From assembly GCA_910587255.1 (NCBI GenBank), contig CAJUKT010000121.1, forward strand, positions 58,133-122,132: a stretch of DNA of 64,000 bases, given 5' to 3'. Made by a program: the position numbers and the translations under genes. This stretch comes from an uncultured Oscillospiraceae bacterium (lineage in GTDB: Bacteria; Bacillota; Clostridia; Oscillospirales; Oscillospiraceae). Below are positions 40,119 through 49,203 of this stretch, piece after piece. Numbering within the stretch: position 1 is the first letter of the stretch; the number at the start of each line of letters is the position of its first letter. Under the pieces are notes generated by a model that saw only the letters and a program-made list of their open reading frames with translations, did not search any database and was not told where the DNA came from.

Positions 40119-41432
40119 TTAAGATGCGTTTCCTCTAGGCGATGCCTGACCGCCTTTTTCTGCCCGCAGCGCCGCTGCACCCAGCCGGGGCCGCGCGGGA
40201 CGGCCCTCCTGCCGAAGTATTTCTGCCTCGCCCCCGCCCCGGATGGACTCACCTGTAATCGTTACTTTGGCAATGCTCTGATCGGAGGGTGCGTCATACA
40301 TCACTGGGGTCATGACCTCTTCCAGCACTGCCCGCAGCCCCCGGGCGCCGATCTTCCGCTCCAGAGCCTTGTCGGCAGCGGCATCCAGCGCCTCTGGGGT
40401 GAACTCCAGCTCCACGTTATCATAGTCCATCAGACACTTGTACTGCTTCACAAGGGCATTTTTCGGCTCAGTGAGGATGCGCACCAACTGCTCCCGATCC
40501 AGCGCCTTCAGGGTCGTGATAATGGGGAGGCGGCCCACAAGCTCGGGAATAATGCCGAACTTCAGAAGGTCATGAGGCTGAACCGACTTGAGGACATCCG
40601 CCTTTTCCCGTTCGGAAGCGGTTTTAACATCTGAGCCGAAGCCAATGGTTTTCTGATCCAGCCGGCGCTCAATAATCTTCTCCAATCCGTCAAATGCGCC
40701 GCCGCAGATAAACAGAATGTTCTTGGTGTCAATCTGCAAAAATTCCTGATGGGGATGCTTGCGCCCGCCCTGCGGCGGCACATTGGCCACAGTGCCCTCC
40801 AGAATCTTCAGCAGCGCCTGCTGGACACCCTCGCCGGATACATCTCGGGTAATGGAGGTGTTCTCACTCTTGCGGGCGATCTTATCAATTTCGTCCACAT
40901 AAATGATGCCCCGCTGGGCCAACTCAATGTCATAGTCGGCCGCCTGCACCAGGCGCAGCAAAATGTTCTCCACGTCATCGCCCACATAGCCCGCCTCGGT
41001 AAGGGTGGTGGCGTCGGCAATGGCAAAGGGCACCTTCAGGATCCGGGCCAGGGTCTGGGCAAACAGGGTCTTACCGCAGCCAGTGGGCCCAACCATGAGG
41101 ATATTGGACTTTTGCAGCTCTACATTATCCCCACCGCCGAAATAAATGCGCTTATAATGGTTGTATACCGCCACCGACAGGGCCACCTTGGCGCTATCCT
41201 GACCGATGATATACTCATCCAGCACCGCAACCATCTCTTTTGGGGTAGGAATCACGTCAGGGATATCCGGCGCAGCGGGGGTATCGTCCTGTTCATCCCC
41301 TAAAATGCTCATGCACAGATGAACGCACTCATTGCAAATATAGGCGCCGGGACCGGCGATGATCCGCTCCACCTGCTCCTGATGCTTGCCGCAAAAGGAG
41401 CAGCGCACAGATTTGTAGTCGTCTCTTGCCAT
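40119..41432 (-). CDS. clpX: ATP-dependent Clp protease ATPase ClpX
   Basis: A 437-residue AAA+ unfoldase. N-terminal zinc binding domain: CSFCGKH and YICNECVHLC. Walker A GPTGCGKTL, Walker B YVDEIDKIA, and sensor and IGF-type residues in the C-terminal part (KTIGFGSD). It passes substrates to ClpP, encoded just upstream on the same strand. The C-terminal extension (GGGEAEILRQEGRPARPRLG) is longer and more Arg/Ala-rich than in Bacillus ClpX. Confidence 0.95.
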   Translation of the reverse strand: MARDDYKSVRCSFCGKHQEQVERIIAGPGAYICNECVHLCMSILGDEQDDTPAAPDIPDVIPTPKEMVAVLDEYIIGQDSAKVALSVAVYNHYKRIYFGGGDNVELQKSNILMVGPTGCGKTLFAQTLARILKVPFAIADATTLTEAGYVGDDVENILLRLVQAADYDIELAQRGIIYVDEIDKIARKSENTSITRDVSGEGVQQALLKILEGTVANVPPQGGRKHPHQEFLQIDTKNILFICGGAFDGLEKIIERRLDQKTIGFGSDVKTASEREKADVLKSVQPHDLLKFGIIPELVGRLPIITTLKALDREQLVRILTEPKNALVKQYKCLMDYDNVELEFTPEALDAAADKALERKIGARGLRAVLEEVMTPVMYDAPSDQSIAKVTITGESIRGGGEAEILRQEGRPARPRLGAAALRAEKGGQASPRGNAS

Positions 41433-41457
41433 ATTCTGGTCTTCCTTTCGGGAAAGC

Positions 41458-41493
41458 GCCAAAGAGCGGAGAGAAAGCCCTCCGCTCTTTGGC
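41458..41493 (-). other. Perfect hairpin between clpP and clpX
   Basis: GCCAAAGAGCGGAG (41458-41471) and CTCCGCTCTTTGGC (41480-41493) are perfect 14-bp arms with an 8-base loop. On the minus strand it follows the clpP stop. No T-run follows, so it probably adjusts the clpP:clpX transcript ratio or protects the clpP 3' end. Confidence 0.6.
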
Positions 41494-41498
41494 TATAC

Positions 41499-42080
41499 TC
41501 AACGATTGGTAATGATTTTGTCAATGAGGCCATAATCCAGGGCCTCTTGAGCGGTCATAAAGTTGTCTCGCTCACAATCCGCCGTGACCTGCGCCAGATC
41601 CCTGCCACAGTTGTCGGCCAAAATCTGGGTCACTCGCTTTTTGATAGTCTCCAGCCGCTTCAGGTGGAGGGCCATATCGGTGATCTGCCCCTGGGTGCCG
41701 GCGGAGGGCTGGTGAATCATGATCTCAGCGTTGGGAAGGGCCATGCGCTTGCCCTTCGCCCCGGAGGACAGCAAGAACGCGCCCATAGAGGCTCCCATAC
41801 CCACGCAGATGGTGGATACATCACATTTGATGTACTGCATTGTGTCATAGATGGCCATACCGTCGGGGATAGAGCCGCCGGGACTGTTGATATAGAACTG
41901 AATGTCCTTGTCGGGATCCTGGGCCTCCAGGTAGAGCAGCTGGGCTACCACCAGAGAGGCAGTGGTGGCGTTGACCTCTTCACCCAGAAACACAATGCGG
42001 TCATTGAGCAGCCGGGAGAAAATATCATAGGACCGTTCGCCACGGCTGGTCTGCTCTACAACATAAGGGACTAAACTCAT
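41499..42080 (-). CDS. clpP: ATP-dependent Clp protease proteolytic subunit ClpP
   Basis: A 193-residue serine protease with catalytic Ser in GMGASMGAFLLSSG, His in EIMIHQPSAG and Asp in ERDNFMTAQEA. It forms tetradecameric chambers used by ClpX and ClpC. Order tig-clpP-clpX-lon is the usual chaperone/protease cluster, all on one strand here. A hairpin separates it from clpX. Confidence 0.95.
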   Translation of the reverse strand: MSLVPYVVEQTSRGERSYDIFSRLLNDRIVFLGEEVNATTASLVVAQLLYLEAQDPDKDIQFYINSPGGSIPDGMAIYDTMQYIKCDVSTICVGMGASMGAFLLSSGAKGKRMALPNAEIMIHQPSAGTQGQITDMALHLKRLETIKKRVTQILADNCGRDLAQVTADCERDNFMTAQEALDYGLIDKIITNR

Positions 42081-42190
42081 AGGTATTCTCCTTTCCGAGG
42101 GGGGAATATCATTTCCCGCCAGCGCAGGCTATTATGCCCATACTCCAACGTACGTTATTCCCTCCTGGGCTCAAAAAGGTTTCGGGCACT

Positions 42191-43555
42191 TTACTCCTCG
42201 TCCTTCTTTGCCTTGGATGCGGCCTTTTTCTTGGGGGCAGCCTTTTCCTCCCCGTCATCCTCCGCCTTTTTGGCTGTTTTCTTGGCAGTCTTTTTCACTG
42301 ACGACTTCACCAGATCCAGCGCGGCGCGCATGGTCAGATCACGGCGGATATCGTCCACCTTGACAATGGAGCGAACCTTGTCCTCCTCCATTTTGTACTG
42401 CTCGGCCAGCTTGGCAATTTCCTCGTCTACCGCAGTATCAGAGATCTCAATTTCCTCGGCAGCAGCTACGGCTTCCAGTGCAAGATCGCTGCGCACAGTC
42501 CGGGCAGCGGCGGTCTTAGACTGCTCGCGCATATCGTCCACGGACATCCCCATCATCCGCAGGTAGTCCTCAAATTTGATGCCCTGGCTCTGGATGCGGT
42601 TGGCATAATCGTCCAACATCTTATCCGCCTGATAGTCGATCATGGCCTGGGGCACATCGCACTCCAGCTTTTCAATCAGCGCGTCAATGACGGCAGTTTC
42701 AAACTCCCGGTCTGCCTGCTCCTGGCGGCGAACCTTGAGCTTTTCGCCCAAGTCCTTCTTAAACTCGTCCAAGGTGTCGAACTCAGACACATCCTTGGCA
42801 AACTCATCGTCCAGTTCGGGCTCCTGTTTCTCTTTTACCTCGTGGACCTTGACCTTGAACACCACCTGGGCGCCGGCCAGCTCGGGAGCGTAGTCCTCAG
42901 GGAAGGTGATGTCCAGATCCTTTTCATCTCCGGCCTTCATGCCGATGACCTGATCTTCAAAGCCGGGAACAAAGGAGCCGGAACCCAGCTCCAGGCTGTA
43001 ATTCTCCCCCTTGCCGCCCTGGAACGGCACGCCATCCTTAAAGCCCTCAAAATCAATGACCGCAGTGTCGCCCTTTTTGGCCTTGCGTTCCACACTCACC
43101 AGGCGGGAAGCACGGTCGATATACGGCTTGAGCTCGCCCTTAATGTCGGCGGCGGATACCTTTACATCCGGCTTGGCCACACTCAGGCCCTTGTAATCCT
43201 TAATGGACGCCTCAGGCTTGACGGTGACGACAGCCTTAAAGGTAAATCCATCTGCGTTAACGTCCAGCACCTCCAATTGGGGGTAGGCCACGGGGTCGAT
43301 CCCCGCCTCCTTCAACGCCGCCTCGTAGGCGTCGGGATACGCCAAGGAAATGGCGTCTTCAAAGAAGATCTCAGCGCCATACATCTTTTCCACCATCTTC
43401 CGGGGCGCCTTGCCCTTGCGGAAACCTGGAACATTGATGCTTTTCTTCTGGCGATTGTATACCTTGTCAATGGCGGCCTGGAACTCGGCTGCGCCGACCT
43501 CAATCACCAGCTCATAGGTACTGTTCTCTTTTTTTTCATTGCTCTTGATGTTCAT
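42191..43555 (-). CDS. tig: Trigger factor
   Basis: A 454-residue ribosome-associated folding factor. N-terminal ribosome-binding domain with VPGFRKGKAPRKMVEKMYG (the ribosome-binding signature); peptidyl-prolyl isomerase domain (DTAVIDFEGFKDGVPFQGG); and a C-terminal helical chaperone domain. A Lys/Ala-rich tail (VKKTAKKTAKKAEDDGE and KKKAASKAKKDEE) extends the C-terminus beyond typical members. ATG 43555 follows CTTGGAGGAACACACC. It is first in the clp-lon cluster. Confidence 0.94.
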   Translation of the reverse strand: MNIKSNEKKENSTYELVIEVGAAEFQAAIDKVYNRQKKSINVPGFRKGKAPRKMVEKMYGAEIFFEDAISLAYPDAYEAALKEAGIDPVAYPQLEVLDVNADGFTFKAVVTVKPEASIKDYKGLSVAKPDVKVSAADIKGELKPYIDRASRLVSVERKAKKGDTAVIDFEGFKDGVPFQGGKGENYSLELGSGSFVPGFEDQVIGMKAGDEKDLDITFPEDYAPELAGAQVVFKVKVHEVKEKQEPELDDEFAKDVSEFDTLDEFKKDLGEKLKVRRQEQADREFETAVIDALIEKLECDVPQAMIDYQADKMLDDYANRIQSQGIKFEDYLRMMGMSVDDMREQSKTAAARTVRSDLALEAVAAAEEIEISDTAVDEEIAKLAEQYKMEEDKVRSIVKVDDIRRDLTMRAALDLVKSSVKKTAKKTAKKAEDDGEEKAAPKKKAASKAKKDEE

Positions 43556-43661
43556 GGTGTGTTCCTCCAAGCTTGGCCCGGGCACAGATCCCTGGGCCTT
43601 CTTTCTAAATAATCCAACCTATTCTATCAGATAGGCGCGGAGATTTCCACTGTTTTTTTGT

Positions 43662-44351
43662 CTAATCCAAAATTTTTTTTGGGCGGAACCCGGTAAAGTC
43701 TGCGGACACCAGGTGATAGTCCACCGCTCCCTGGACTCCCTCAATAGCCAGACGGTGGCTCGGACCGTGAAGATGGCCGTAATAACAGGCCCTAACTTGG
43801 TATTGCTCCAGAAGATTGATGATTTCCTGGCATCGGTAACCCCGGTACAAGGGCGGGTAGTGGAGAAAGCACAGCTTTTCCCTCTCCTCTGCCGCCTTCA
43901 GCGATGCCTCCAGCCGGATCAGCTCCCGCCGGAATACCTTTTCCCACTGGGGTGCGCCGTTCTCCTCAAAAAACCAGCCCCGCGTACCACACAACGCGGC
44001 CTCGCCATAGAGAGCACAGTTGTTGTGAAGGATGTGCAGCCGGGTAAAGCCATTAGCCTGAAAAAAGAAATTCATTTTAGAGGCGGTGGTCCACCAATAA
44101 TCATGATTGCCCTTGAGCAGCCACTTCTCCCCTGGCAGCTCATGATTGAGGAAAGCAAAGTCGTCCTTGGCCTCCTCCAAGCTCATGCCCCAGGACAGAT
44201 CGCCGCACAGTACCACAGTGTCGCTGTCCTTTACTGAGGCAAACCCCTCCCGCAGCTTGTCCACATAGCCCTCCCAACCCCCGCCAAACACATCCATGGG
44301 CTTGGCCGCGCTTAGAGACAGATGGGTATCGCCAATGGCATAAAGGGCCAT
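43662..44351 (-). CDS. Metallophosphoesterase
   Basis: A 229-residue calcineurin-like phosphoesterase. Metal ligands are in AIGDTHLS (Asp, His), VLCGDLSWG (Asp), KGNHDYWW (Asn, His), CFLHYPP (His) and YYGHLHGPSH (His, His). Substrate unknown; the family includes phosphatases and nucleases. It lies downstream of thrC on the same strand (12 bp) and upstream of tig. Confidence 0.85.
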   Translation of the reverse strand: MALYAIGDTHLSLSAAKPMDVFGGGWEGYVDKLREGFASVKDSDTVVLCGDLSWGMSLEEAKDDFAFLNHELPGEKWLLKGNHDYWWTTASKMNFFFQANGFTRLHILHNNCALYGEAALCGTRGWFFEENGAPQWEKVFRRELIRLEASLKAAEEREKLCFLHYPPLYRGYRCQEIINLLEQYQVRACYYGHLHGPSHRLAIEGVQGAVDYHLVSADFTGFRPKKILD

Positions 44352-44363
44352 CCTATCACCTCT

Positions 44364-45851
44364 TTACTTCAGGAAGTCCAGTACACAGTCCTTCATCGCG
44401 TCCTTTTTGACCACACCCTCAAAGCGGCGCCGGCGGCTCTTCAGTCGGGCCAGGGGCATGGGCACGGGTTCGCCGGTAGCCTCGGCCAGCTGATCCAGAA
44501 TATCCAGCCCGGCTCTATGCTCCTTCACACCCAGCGCATCCAGCACGCTGCTGCAGAACTTAAAGGGGCTGGCAGTGGACACAACCACGGTGGGGGTGTC
44601 ATCCCCTGTCTCCGCCCGGTATTCATCCAACACGTGAAACGCGACGGCAGTGTGGGGGTCAATGAGGTAGTTCCGCTCATTCCAAATCCGGGCAATCATG
44701 GCGCGGGTCTGCTGGTCATCACAGTACCCGGCGCTGAATTCCTTTTTCAGCTTGGTGCGGATGGAGCTGTCAACCCGGTAGCTACCATACTGTGCCAGTT
44801 GGGACATATACTCCCGCACCAGCCGGTCGTCCCTGCCAGACAGCTCAAAAACCATCCGTTCCAAATTACTGGAAACCAAGATGTCCATCGACGGAGACAT
44901 CGTATTGTAGAAGGTGCGGTTGCGGTCATAGGAGCCGGTATGGATGAAGTCGGTGAGCACATTGTTCTGGTTGGAGGCGCAGATCAACCGGCCGATGGGG
45001 ATACCCATGGCCTTGGCGTAATACGCCGCCAGAATGTTGCCGAAGTTTCCGGTAGGCACGCATACATTGATCTGCTGTCCTTTAGCGATAGCGCCCGCCT
45101 TGAGCAAATCACAGTAGGAGGAAGCGTAGTACACAATCTGGGGTAGTACCCGGCCCCAGTTGATGGAATTGGCGGAGGACAGGAAATAGCCCCGCTCTGC
45201 AAGCTCAGCCGCCAGCCCCTCATCGGCGAAGAGCTGCTTCACTCCGGCCTGGGCATCGTCAAAATTGCCCACCACCGAGCTCACGCCCACGTTTCCACCC
45301 TCCTGGGTGACCATCTGAAGCTCTTGAATTTCAGAAACGCCGTCCTTGGGATAGAACACCAGAATCTTTGTGTTCTCCACATTGCGGAAGCCCTCCAGCG
45401 CGGCCTTCCCGGTGTCGCCGGAGGTCGCCACCAAAATACACACCGTCTTTTTCTCATCGTTCTTATCCAAGGAGGCGGTGAGCAGATGGGGCAGGATTTG
45501 CAGCGCCATATCCTTAAATGCGCAGGTGGGCCCATGCCACAGCTCCAGACAGTAGGTATTCTCGTCCAGCTTGCGCACTGGGGCCACATCCTCATGAGAG
45601 AACTTTCCCCCGCCATAAGCTTCGGACGCATAGCTGTTCAGCTCAGAGGCGGCAAAGCCCTCCAAAAAGCTGTTCATGATATAAACCACCCGCTGCTGGT
45701 AGGACATGTCCCGCATGGTCTCCACCGCGGAGGCGGGCAGCCTGGGCAGCACTGCCGGGGTCAGCAGCCCGCCGTCTGGAGCCAATCCCTTTGCAATAGC
45801 CTGGGAGGCACTCATGCGCAGGTCTTTATTTCTCGTGCTCAGATAGTTCAT
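44364..45851 (-). CDS. thrC: Threonine synthase
   Basis: A 495-residue PLP enzyme converting O-phosphohomoserine to threonine. The N-terminal MNYLSTRNKDLRMSASQAI is typical of the longer, fungal/enterobacterial-type enzymes; the PLP lysine is in CAFKDMALQILPHLL, with a glycine-rich loop VATSGDTGKAALEGF and NSINWGRVLPQ. No thrA or thrB is nearby. It directly follows a membrane dipeptidase gene with 2 bp between. Confidence 0.94.
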   Translation of the reverse strand: MNYLSTRNKDLRMSASQAIAKGLAPDGGLLTPAVLPRLPASAVETMRDMSYQQRVVYIMNSFLEGFAASELNSYASEAYGGGKFSHEDVAPVRKLDENTYCLELWHGPTCAFKDMALQILPHLLTASLDKNDEKKTVCILVATSGDTGKAALEGFRNVENTKILVFYPKDGVSEIQELQMVTQEGGNVGVSSVVGNFDDAQAGVKQLFADEGLAAELAERGYFLSSANSINWGRVLPQIVYYASSYCDLLKAGAIAKGQQINVCVPTGNFGNILAAYYAKAMGIPIGRLICASNQNNVLTDFIHTGSYDRNRTFYNTMSPSMDILVSSNLERMVFELSGRDDRLVREYMSQLAQYGSYRVDSSIRTKLKKEFSAGYCDDQQTRAMIARIWNERNYLIDPHTAVAFHVLDEYRAETGDDTPTVVVSTASPFKFCSSVLDALGVKEHRAGLDILDQLAEATGEPVPMPLARLKSRRRRFEGVVKKDAMKDCVLDFLK

Positions 45852-45853
45852 GG

Positions 45854-46786
45854 TTATCTCACTACTCTCATTAAATTGTTGTAAAACAGGTTTTGGACAA
45901 CCGTTTCTTCATATCCGCGGAGCAGAAGGTGCTCATACAGCCGGGGCAGGCTGTCAATGGCGGGCAGATCGCCAATAAGGTCACATCCATCCCAGTCACC
46001 CCCCAGCGCCACATTCCCGGCCCCGCCCAGCTCCAGGATGCGGTCCAAGTGAGCCCGAACCATGTCCAGATCCCGGCTCCCCCCTACGAACCCCTCATAG
46101 AAGTTGAGACCGATTACTCCTTGATTCTCTATTATCGCAGTTATTTGTTCATTCGTCAAGTTCCTTGTGTGATTCCACACAGATTTTGCGTTGGAGTGGC
46201 TGGCGATAAAGGGGCGGGACGCAATTTCCGCCACATCCCAGAATCCGGCCTCCGACAGATGGGACACATCCACCAGGATGTGTAAATCCTCCATTTTACG
46301 TACAAAATCCCGTCCAACGGTGGACAAACCCCGCTCAGGCCGTTCCTTAGAGGAACCCGACAGAGCGTTGGCATAGTTCCAAGTTAAATTGATGGCCGTC
46401 ACCCCGTCTATTGCCGCTTGATCCAGGCGGGCCGGGTCGCAGCCCAGCAGCTCCGCCCCCTCTACCGTCAGGAATGCGGCGGCTTTTCCGCAGCGGTGGG
46501 CCTGCTCCACATCTTGGGCCGTGCGGCACTGGATGATTTTGTCTGAATTGCAGGCCATTTGCGTCCGGAAGCAGCCCAGTAAGGTGTGATACGCTTCCTC
46601 CATAGTACAGCCGTCCCCGTCTGCATATTCTTTTGTTGTCCACAGCGCAAAAAATTGGCAATATCGAGCAAACCTTTCTGTCTTTTCCAGGGACAAATCA
46701 CCAGTATTACATCTCAAACCTTCGTGAAGATAGTAACAACGGGAAATCGTATCGCAATGGGCATCAAAAACCGAGATGGGCTTCAT
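45854..46786 (-). CDS. Membrane dipeptidase (peptidase M19)
   Basis: A 310-residue zinc dipeptidase. Metal ligands in VFDAHCDTIS (His, Asp), a Glu in LTVEGAELLG, His in FIASHSNAKSV and Asp in LGGDWDG. In the family, the bacterial enzymes cleave dipeptides and some D-amino-acid dipeptides. No signal peptide is visible. It sits upstream of thrC on the same strand, with no obvious pathway link. Confidence 0.9.
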   Translation of the reverse strand: MKPISVFDAHCDTISRCYYLHEGLRCNTGDLSLEKTERFARYCQFFALWTTKEYADGDGCTMEEAYHTLLGCFRTQMACNSDKIIQCRTAQDVEQAHRCGKAAAFLTVEGAELLGCDPARLDQAAIDGVTAINLTWNYANALSGSSKERPERGLSTVGRDFVRKMEDLHILVDVSHLSEAGFWDVAEIASRPFIASHSNAKSVWNHTRNLTNEQITAIIENQGVIGLNFYEGFVGGSRDLDMVRAHLDRILELGGAGNVALGGDWDGCDLIGDLPAIDSLPRLYEHLLLRGYEETVVQNLFYNNLMRVVR

Positions 46787-46800
46787 CGCCGTCCCTCCCT

Positions 46801-47172
46801 TTAAAAAGCGTTCTCTATATAATATATATTCGGCGCTTCGGTGCGCACTCCATCCGGCGCGTATACCTCCGCCACATCGAACCGGGGCTGGAGCCCGGTG
46901 GGATTCTTTAGCAGATAAAACTCAGCGGTCAGCCGGAGCTTTCTCTGCTTGGATGGGGTCACTGCCTCGCAGGCCGCGCCGTACCGCCCATCCTTGCGCA
47001 GCTTGACCTCCACAAAGACCAGGTAAATGCCATTCTCCGCAATTATATCGAGTTCACCCAGACGGCAGCGGAAATTTCGTCCCACAATGCGCCAGCCCTG
47101 CCGCAGGAGCCGGTTCGCCACCTGCTCCTCCCCCCACTGGCCCAAACGCCGGGCCCCTTCCCCGCCGCTCAC
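46801..47172 (-). CDS. YraN family endonuclease-like protein
   Basis: A 123-residue protein of the UPF0102/YraN family, with RRLGQWGEEQVANRLL, then RIVGRNFRCRLGELDIIAENG (acidic catalytic-type residues) and LVFVEVKLRKD. The fold is nuclease-like; activity is not established. GTG 47172 overlaps the rnhB stop and gives the usual family length; an ATG at 47208 would add 12 residues. It is often next to rnhB in Bacillota. Confidence 0.9.
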   Translation of the reverse strand: MSGGEGARRLGQWGEEQVANRLLRQGWRIVGRNFRCRLGELDIIAENGIYLVFVEVKLRKDGRYGAACEAVTPSKQRKLRLTAEFYLLKNPTGLQPRFDVAEVYAPDGVRTEAPNIYYIENAF

Positions 47173-47774
47173 AGCTTTTTCAAGAAGCTGCGACGGTGGA
47201 TCGGGCATGGGCCAAACTCTTGCAGCAGCTCATAGTGACGCTTTGTGCCATACCCTTTATGGCGCTCAAACTCATAATTTGGATAGAGCCCGGCCATCTC
47301 CACCATATACCGATCCCGGCTCACCTTGGCCATCACAGAGGCGGCGGCAATCGACACTGACAAGCCATCACCCTTTACAATTAGTTTGTGTGGTGTTTTA
47401 ACAGCGTATCGATCCCCATGGTCCCGGTTGCCGTCCACAAGGGCAAACTCCGCCTGGGGGCTCAGCGAATCCACAGCCATCTGCATGGCTTTGATGCGGC
47501 TGTTGAGGATATTGATTTCATCAATTTCCTCCGGCTCCACCCAAGCGATAGCCCATGCCACAGCCTGCGCGGCAATCTGATCATACAGCAACTCCCGACA
47601 CTTTTCCGACAGCTTTTTGGAGTCGTCCAATCCAGGCAGCTCCAAGCCCTCCGGCAGGATGACCGCAGCCGCATATACCCGCCCAGCCAGCGGTCCAGCC
47701 CCCGCCTCGTCACAACCGCACACAGCGCTATATCCGTTCTCTTTAGCTGCAAGCTCCAGCTCCCAGCTAGGCAT
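47169..47774 (-). CDS. rnhB: Ribonuclease HII
   Basis: A 201-residue RNase HII that cuts RNA in DNA-RNA hybrids. Catalytic Asp and Glu are in GCDEAGAGPLAGRV and further Asp in ALVDGNRD. MPSWEL at 47774 with GATGAGGGCAAT upstream is chosen; an ATG 47795 lies ahead. The gene directly follows rbgA, which it overlaps at the upstream ORF, and precedes yraN. Confidence 0.94.
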   Translation of the reverse strand: MPSWELELAAKENGYSAVCGCDEAGAGPLAGRVYAAAVILPEGLELPGLDDSKKLSEKCRELLYDQIAAQAVAWAIAWVEPEEIDEINILNSRIKAMQMAVDSLSPQAEFALVDGNRDHGDRYAVKTPHKLIVKGDGLSVSIAAASVMAKVSRDRYMVEMAGLYPNYEFERHKGYGTKRHYELLQEFGPCPIHRRSFLKKL

Positions 47775-47791
47775 ATTGCCCTCATCTCCTA

Positions 47792-48646
47792 TCAAGCATC
47801 TTCAGGAATCTCAAGTGTAAAGCGGCCTAACTTTCCTCCTCGGAACTCGTCCAGCAAGACATTTGCCATCCGCTCTGTATTTACCTCGCCGCCGGAAACC
47901 AGCATTCCCCGCTTCCGGGCACACTGCTCCAACAGTTCCCACCCCTGAAGACCGTCAACATCCGTCAGCTTGTATCGCACCTCCAACGCCTTGGGATAAC
48001 GGTTTCGCAGCAGTTCCAACAGGGCGCAGGCCAATCCCTCCACATCGGTTATCTCATCTTTTACCGCGCCGGTGAAGGCCAAGTGCAGCCCGGTGGTCTC
48101 ATCCTCAAATTTGGGCCAGAGAATGCCAGGCGTATCCAACAGTTCCAATCCGGCATCCACGCTCACCCACTGTTTTCCCCGGGTTACGCCTGGCCGGTCG
48201 CTGGCCTTAGCAGATTTTCGCTTTGCCACTTTATTGATAAAGGTGGACTTTCCCACGTTGGGCACCCCCACCACCATAGCTCGGATGGGGCGTCCAATTT
48301 GCCCTTTAGCCTTCCATGCCACCAGCTTATCCTTTAAAACCTGCTTTGCAGCTGAGGAAAACTGTCCCACTCCCCTGCCGCTTTTGGCGTCCGTCTCCAG
48401 CACATCGCATCTCCGCTGCCTGAACCAGGCCACCCAGCGCTCAGTTATGGCCGGATCCGCCTGATCCGCACGGTTAAAGATAATCAGCCTGGGCCTGTCC
48501 CCCACCATGGCGTCAATGTCCGGGTTTCGGCTGGAGATAGGGATGCGGGCATCTACTACCTCGGCCACCAGATCCACCAGCTTTACATCATTCTCCATCT
48601 GGCGGCGGGTTTTTGTCATGTGTCCGGGATACCATTGTATGTTCAT
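47792..48646 (-). CDS. rbgA: Ribosome biogenesis GTPase RbgA/YlqF
   Basis: A 284-residue circularly permuted GTPase. The G4 motif FNRADQAD comes first, then G1 GVPNVGKSTF and G3 DTPGILWP. The opening MNIQWYPGHMTKTRRQM is diagnostic. RbgA helps late assembly of the 50S subunit. AGGAGGCTGGTTTG precedes ATG 48646. Order rplS-rbgA-rnhB is conserved in many Bacillota. Confidence 0.95.
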   Translation of the reverse strand: MNIQWYPGHMTKTRRQMENDVKLVDLVAEVVDARIPISSRNPDIDAMVGDRPRLIIFNRADQADPAITERWVAWFRQRRCDVLETDAKSGRGVGQFSSAAKQVLKDKLVAWKAKGQIGRPIRAMVVGVPNVGKSTFINKVAKRKSAKASDRPGVTRGKQWVSVDAGLELLDTPGILWPKFEDETTGLHLAFTGAVKDEITDVEGLACALLELLRNRYPKALEVRYKLTDVDGLQGWELLEQCARKRGMLVSGGEVNTERMANVLLDEFRGGKLGRFTLEIPEDA

Positions 48647-48684
48647 CAAACCAGCCTCCTTTGCCTGACCAGCATCATTTGAAT

Positions 48685-48714
48685 AAAAAAGGAGCGGTTA
48701 CCCGCTCCTTTTTT
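48685..48714 (-). terminator. Terminator between rplS and rbgA
   Basis: AAAAAAGGAGCGG, loop, CCGCTCCTTTTTTA: a strong GC stem with flanking A and T runs, between the rplS stop and the rbgA start on the minus strand. Confidence 0.85.
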
Positions 48715-48723
48715 ATGACAAGA

Positions 48724-49065
48724 TTACAGGTCCTCTTTGACCTTGGCGGCCTTGCCCACGCGGTCACGCAGATAGTACAGCTTGGCGCGGCGTACCTTGC
48801 CCCGGCGGATGGTCTCCACTTTCTCAATGGTAGGAGCATGCAAGGGGAATACCTTCTCCACACCCACACCATAAGAGATGCGGCGGACGGTAAAGCTCTC
48901 CTCCACACCGCCGTGCTTCTTGGCGATGACGGTGCCCTCGAACACCTGAATACGCTCGCGGCTTCCCTCCTTGACCCGGATGTGTACCCGGACCGTGTCG
49001 CCCACGTTGACGGAAGGAGCCTGCTCCTTCATGTACTTCTCGCTGAATTGCTTCAACAGTTCCAT
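48724..49065 (-). CDS. rplS: 50S ribosomal protein L19
   Basis: A 113-residue L19 with the conserved core VRVHIRVKEGSRERIQVFEGTVI and RRAKLYYLRDRVGKAAKVKE. AGGAGGAAAG precedes ATG 49065. The promoter at 49147-49175 gives a short leader in which ACTAGG next to the ribosome site could pair with CCTAGT (49139-49144 on the plus strand), possibly masking the site; this is weak evidence. Confidence 0.97.
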   Translation of the reverse strand: MELLKQFSEKYMKEQAPSVNVGDTVRVHIRVKEGSRERIQVFEGTVIAKKHGGVEESFTVRRISYGVGVEKVFPLHAPTIEKVETIRRGKVRRAKLYYLRDRVGKAAKVKEDL

Positions 49066-49146
49066 TTGTACTTTCCTCCTAGTTTCAGGCGTTCATGCGT
49101 CCAAGCCAGTGGCCGCGCAGAGGACCGCCCTATTTCAGACTAGGGT

Positions 49147-49175
49147 AGTTTACCACAGTCCCATCTAATTTGCAA
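49147..49175 (-). promoter_or_regulatory. Promoter of rplS
   Basis: On the minus strand TTGCAA (49175-49170), 17 bp, TAAACT (49152-49147). Confidence 0.75.
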
Positions 49176-49203
49176 GGACTTTTTCTATTTTCTGCGCAAA
49201 AAT

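Noticed and set aside
49066..49146. Ribosomal protein L19 leader RNA
   Set aside because: CCTAGT/ACTAGG could pair and mask the ribosome site, but part of the upstream arm lies at or before the predicted transcription start, so I do not call a leader element.
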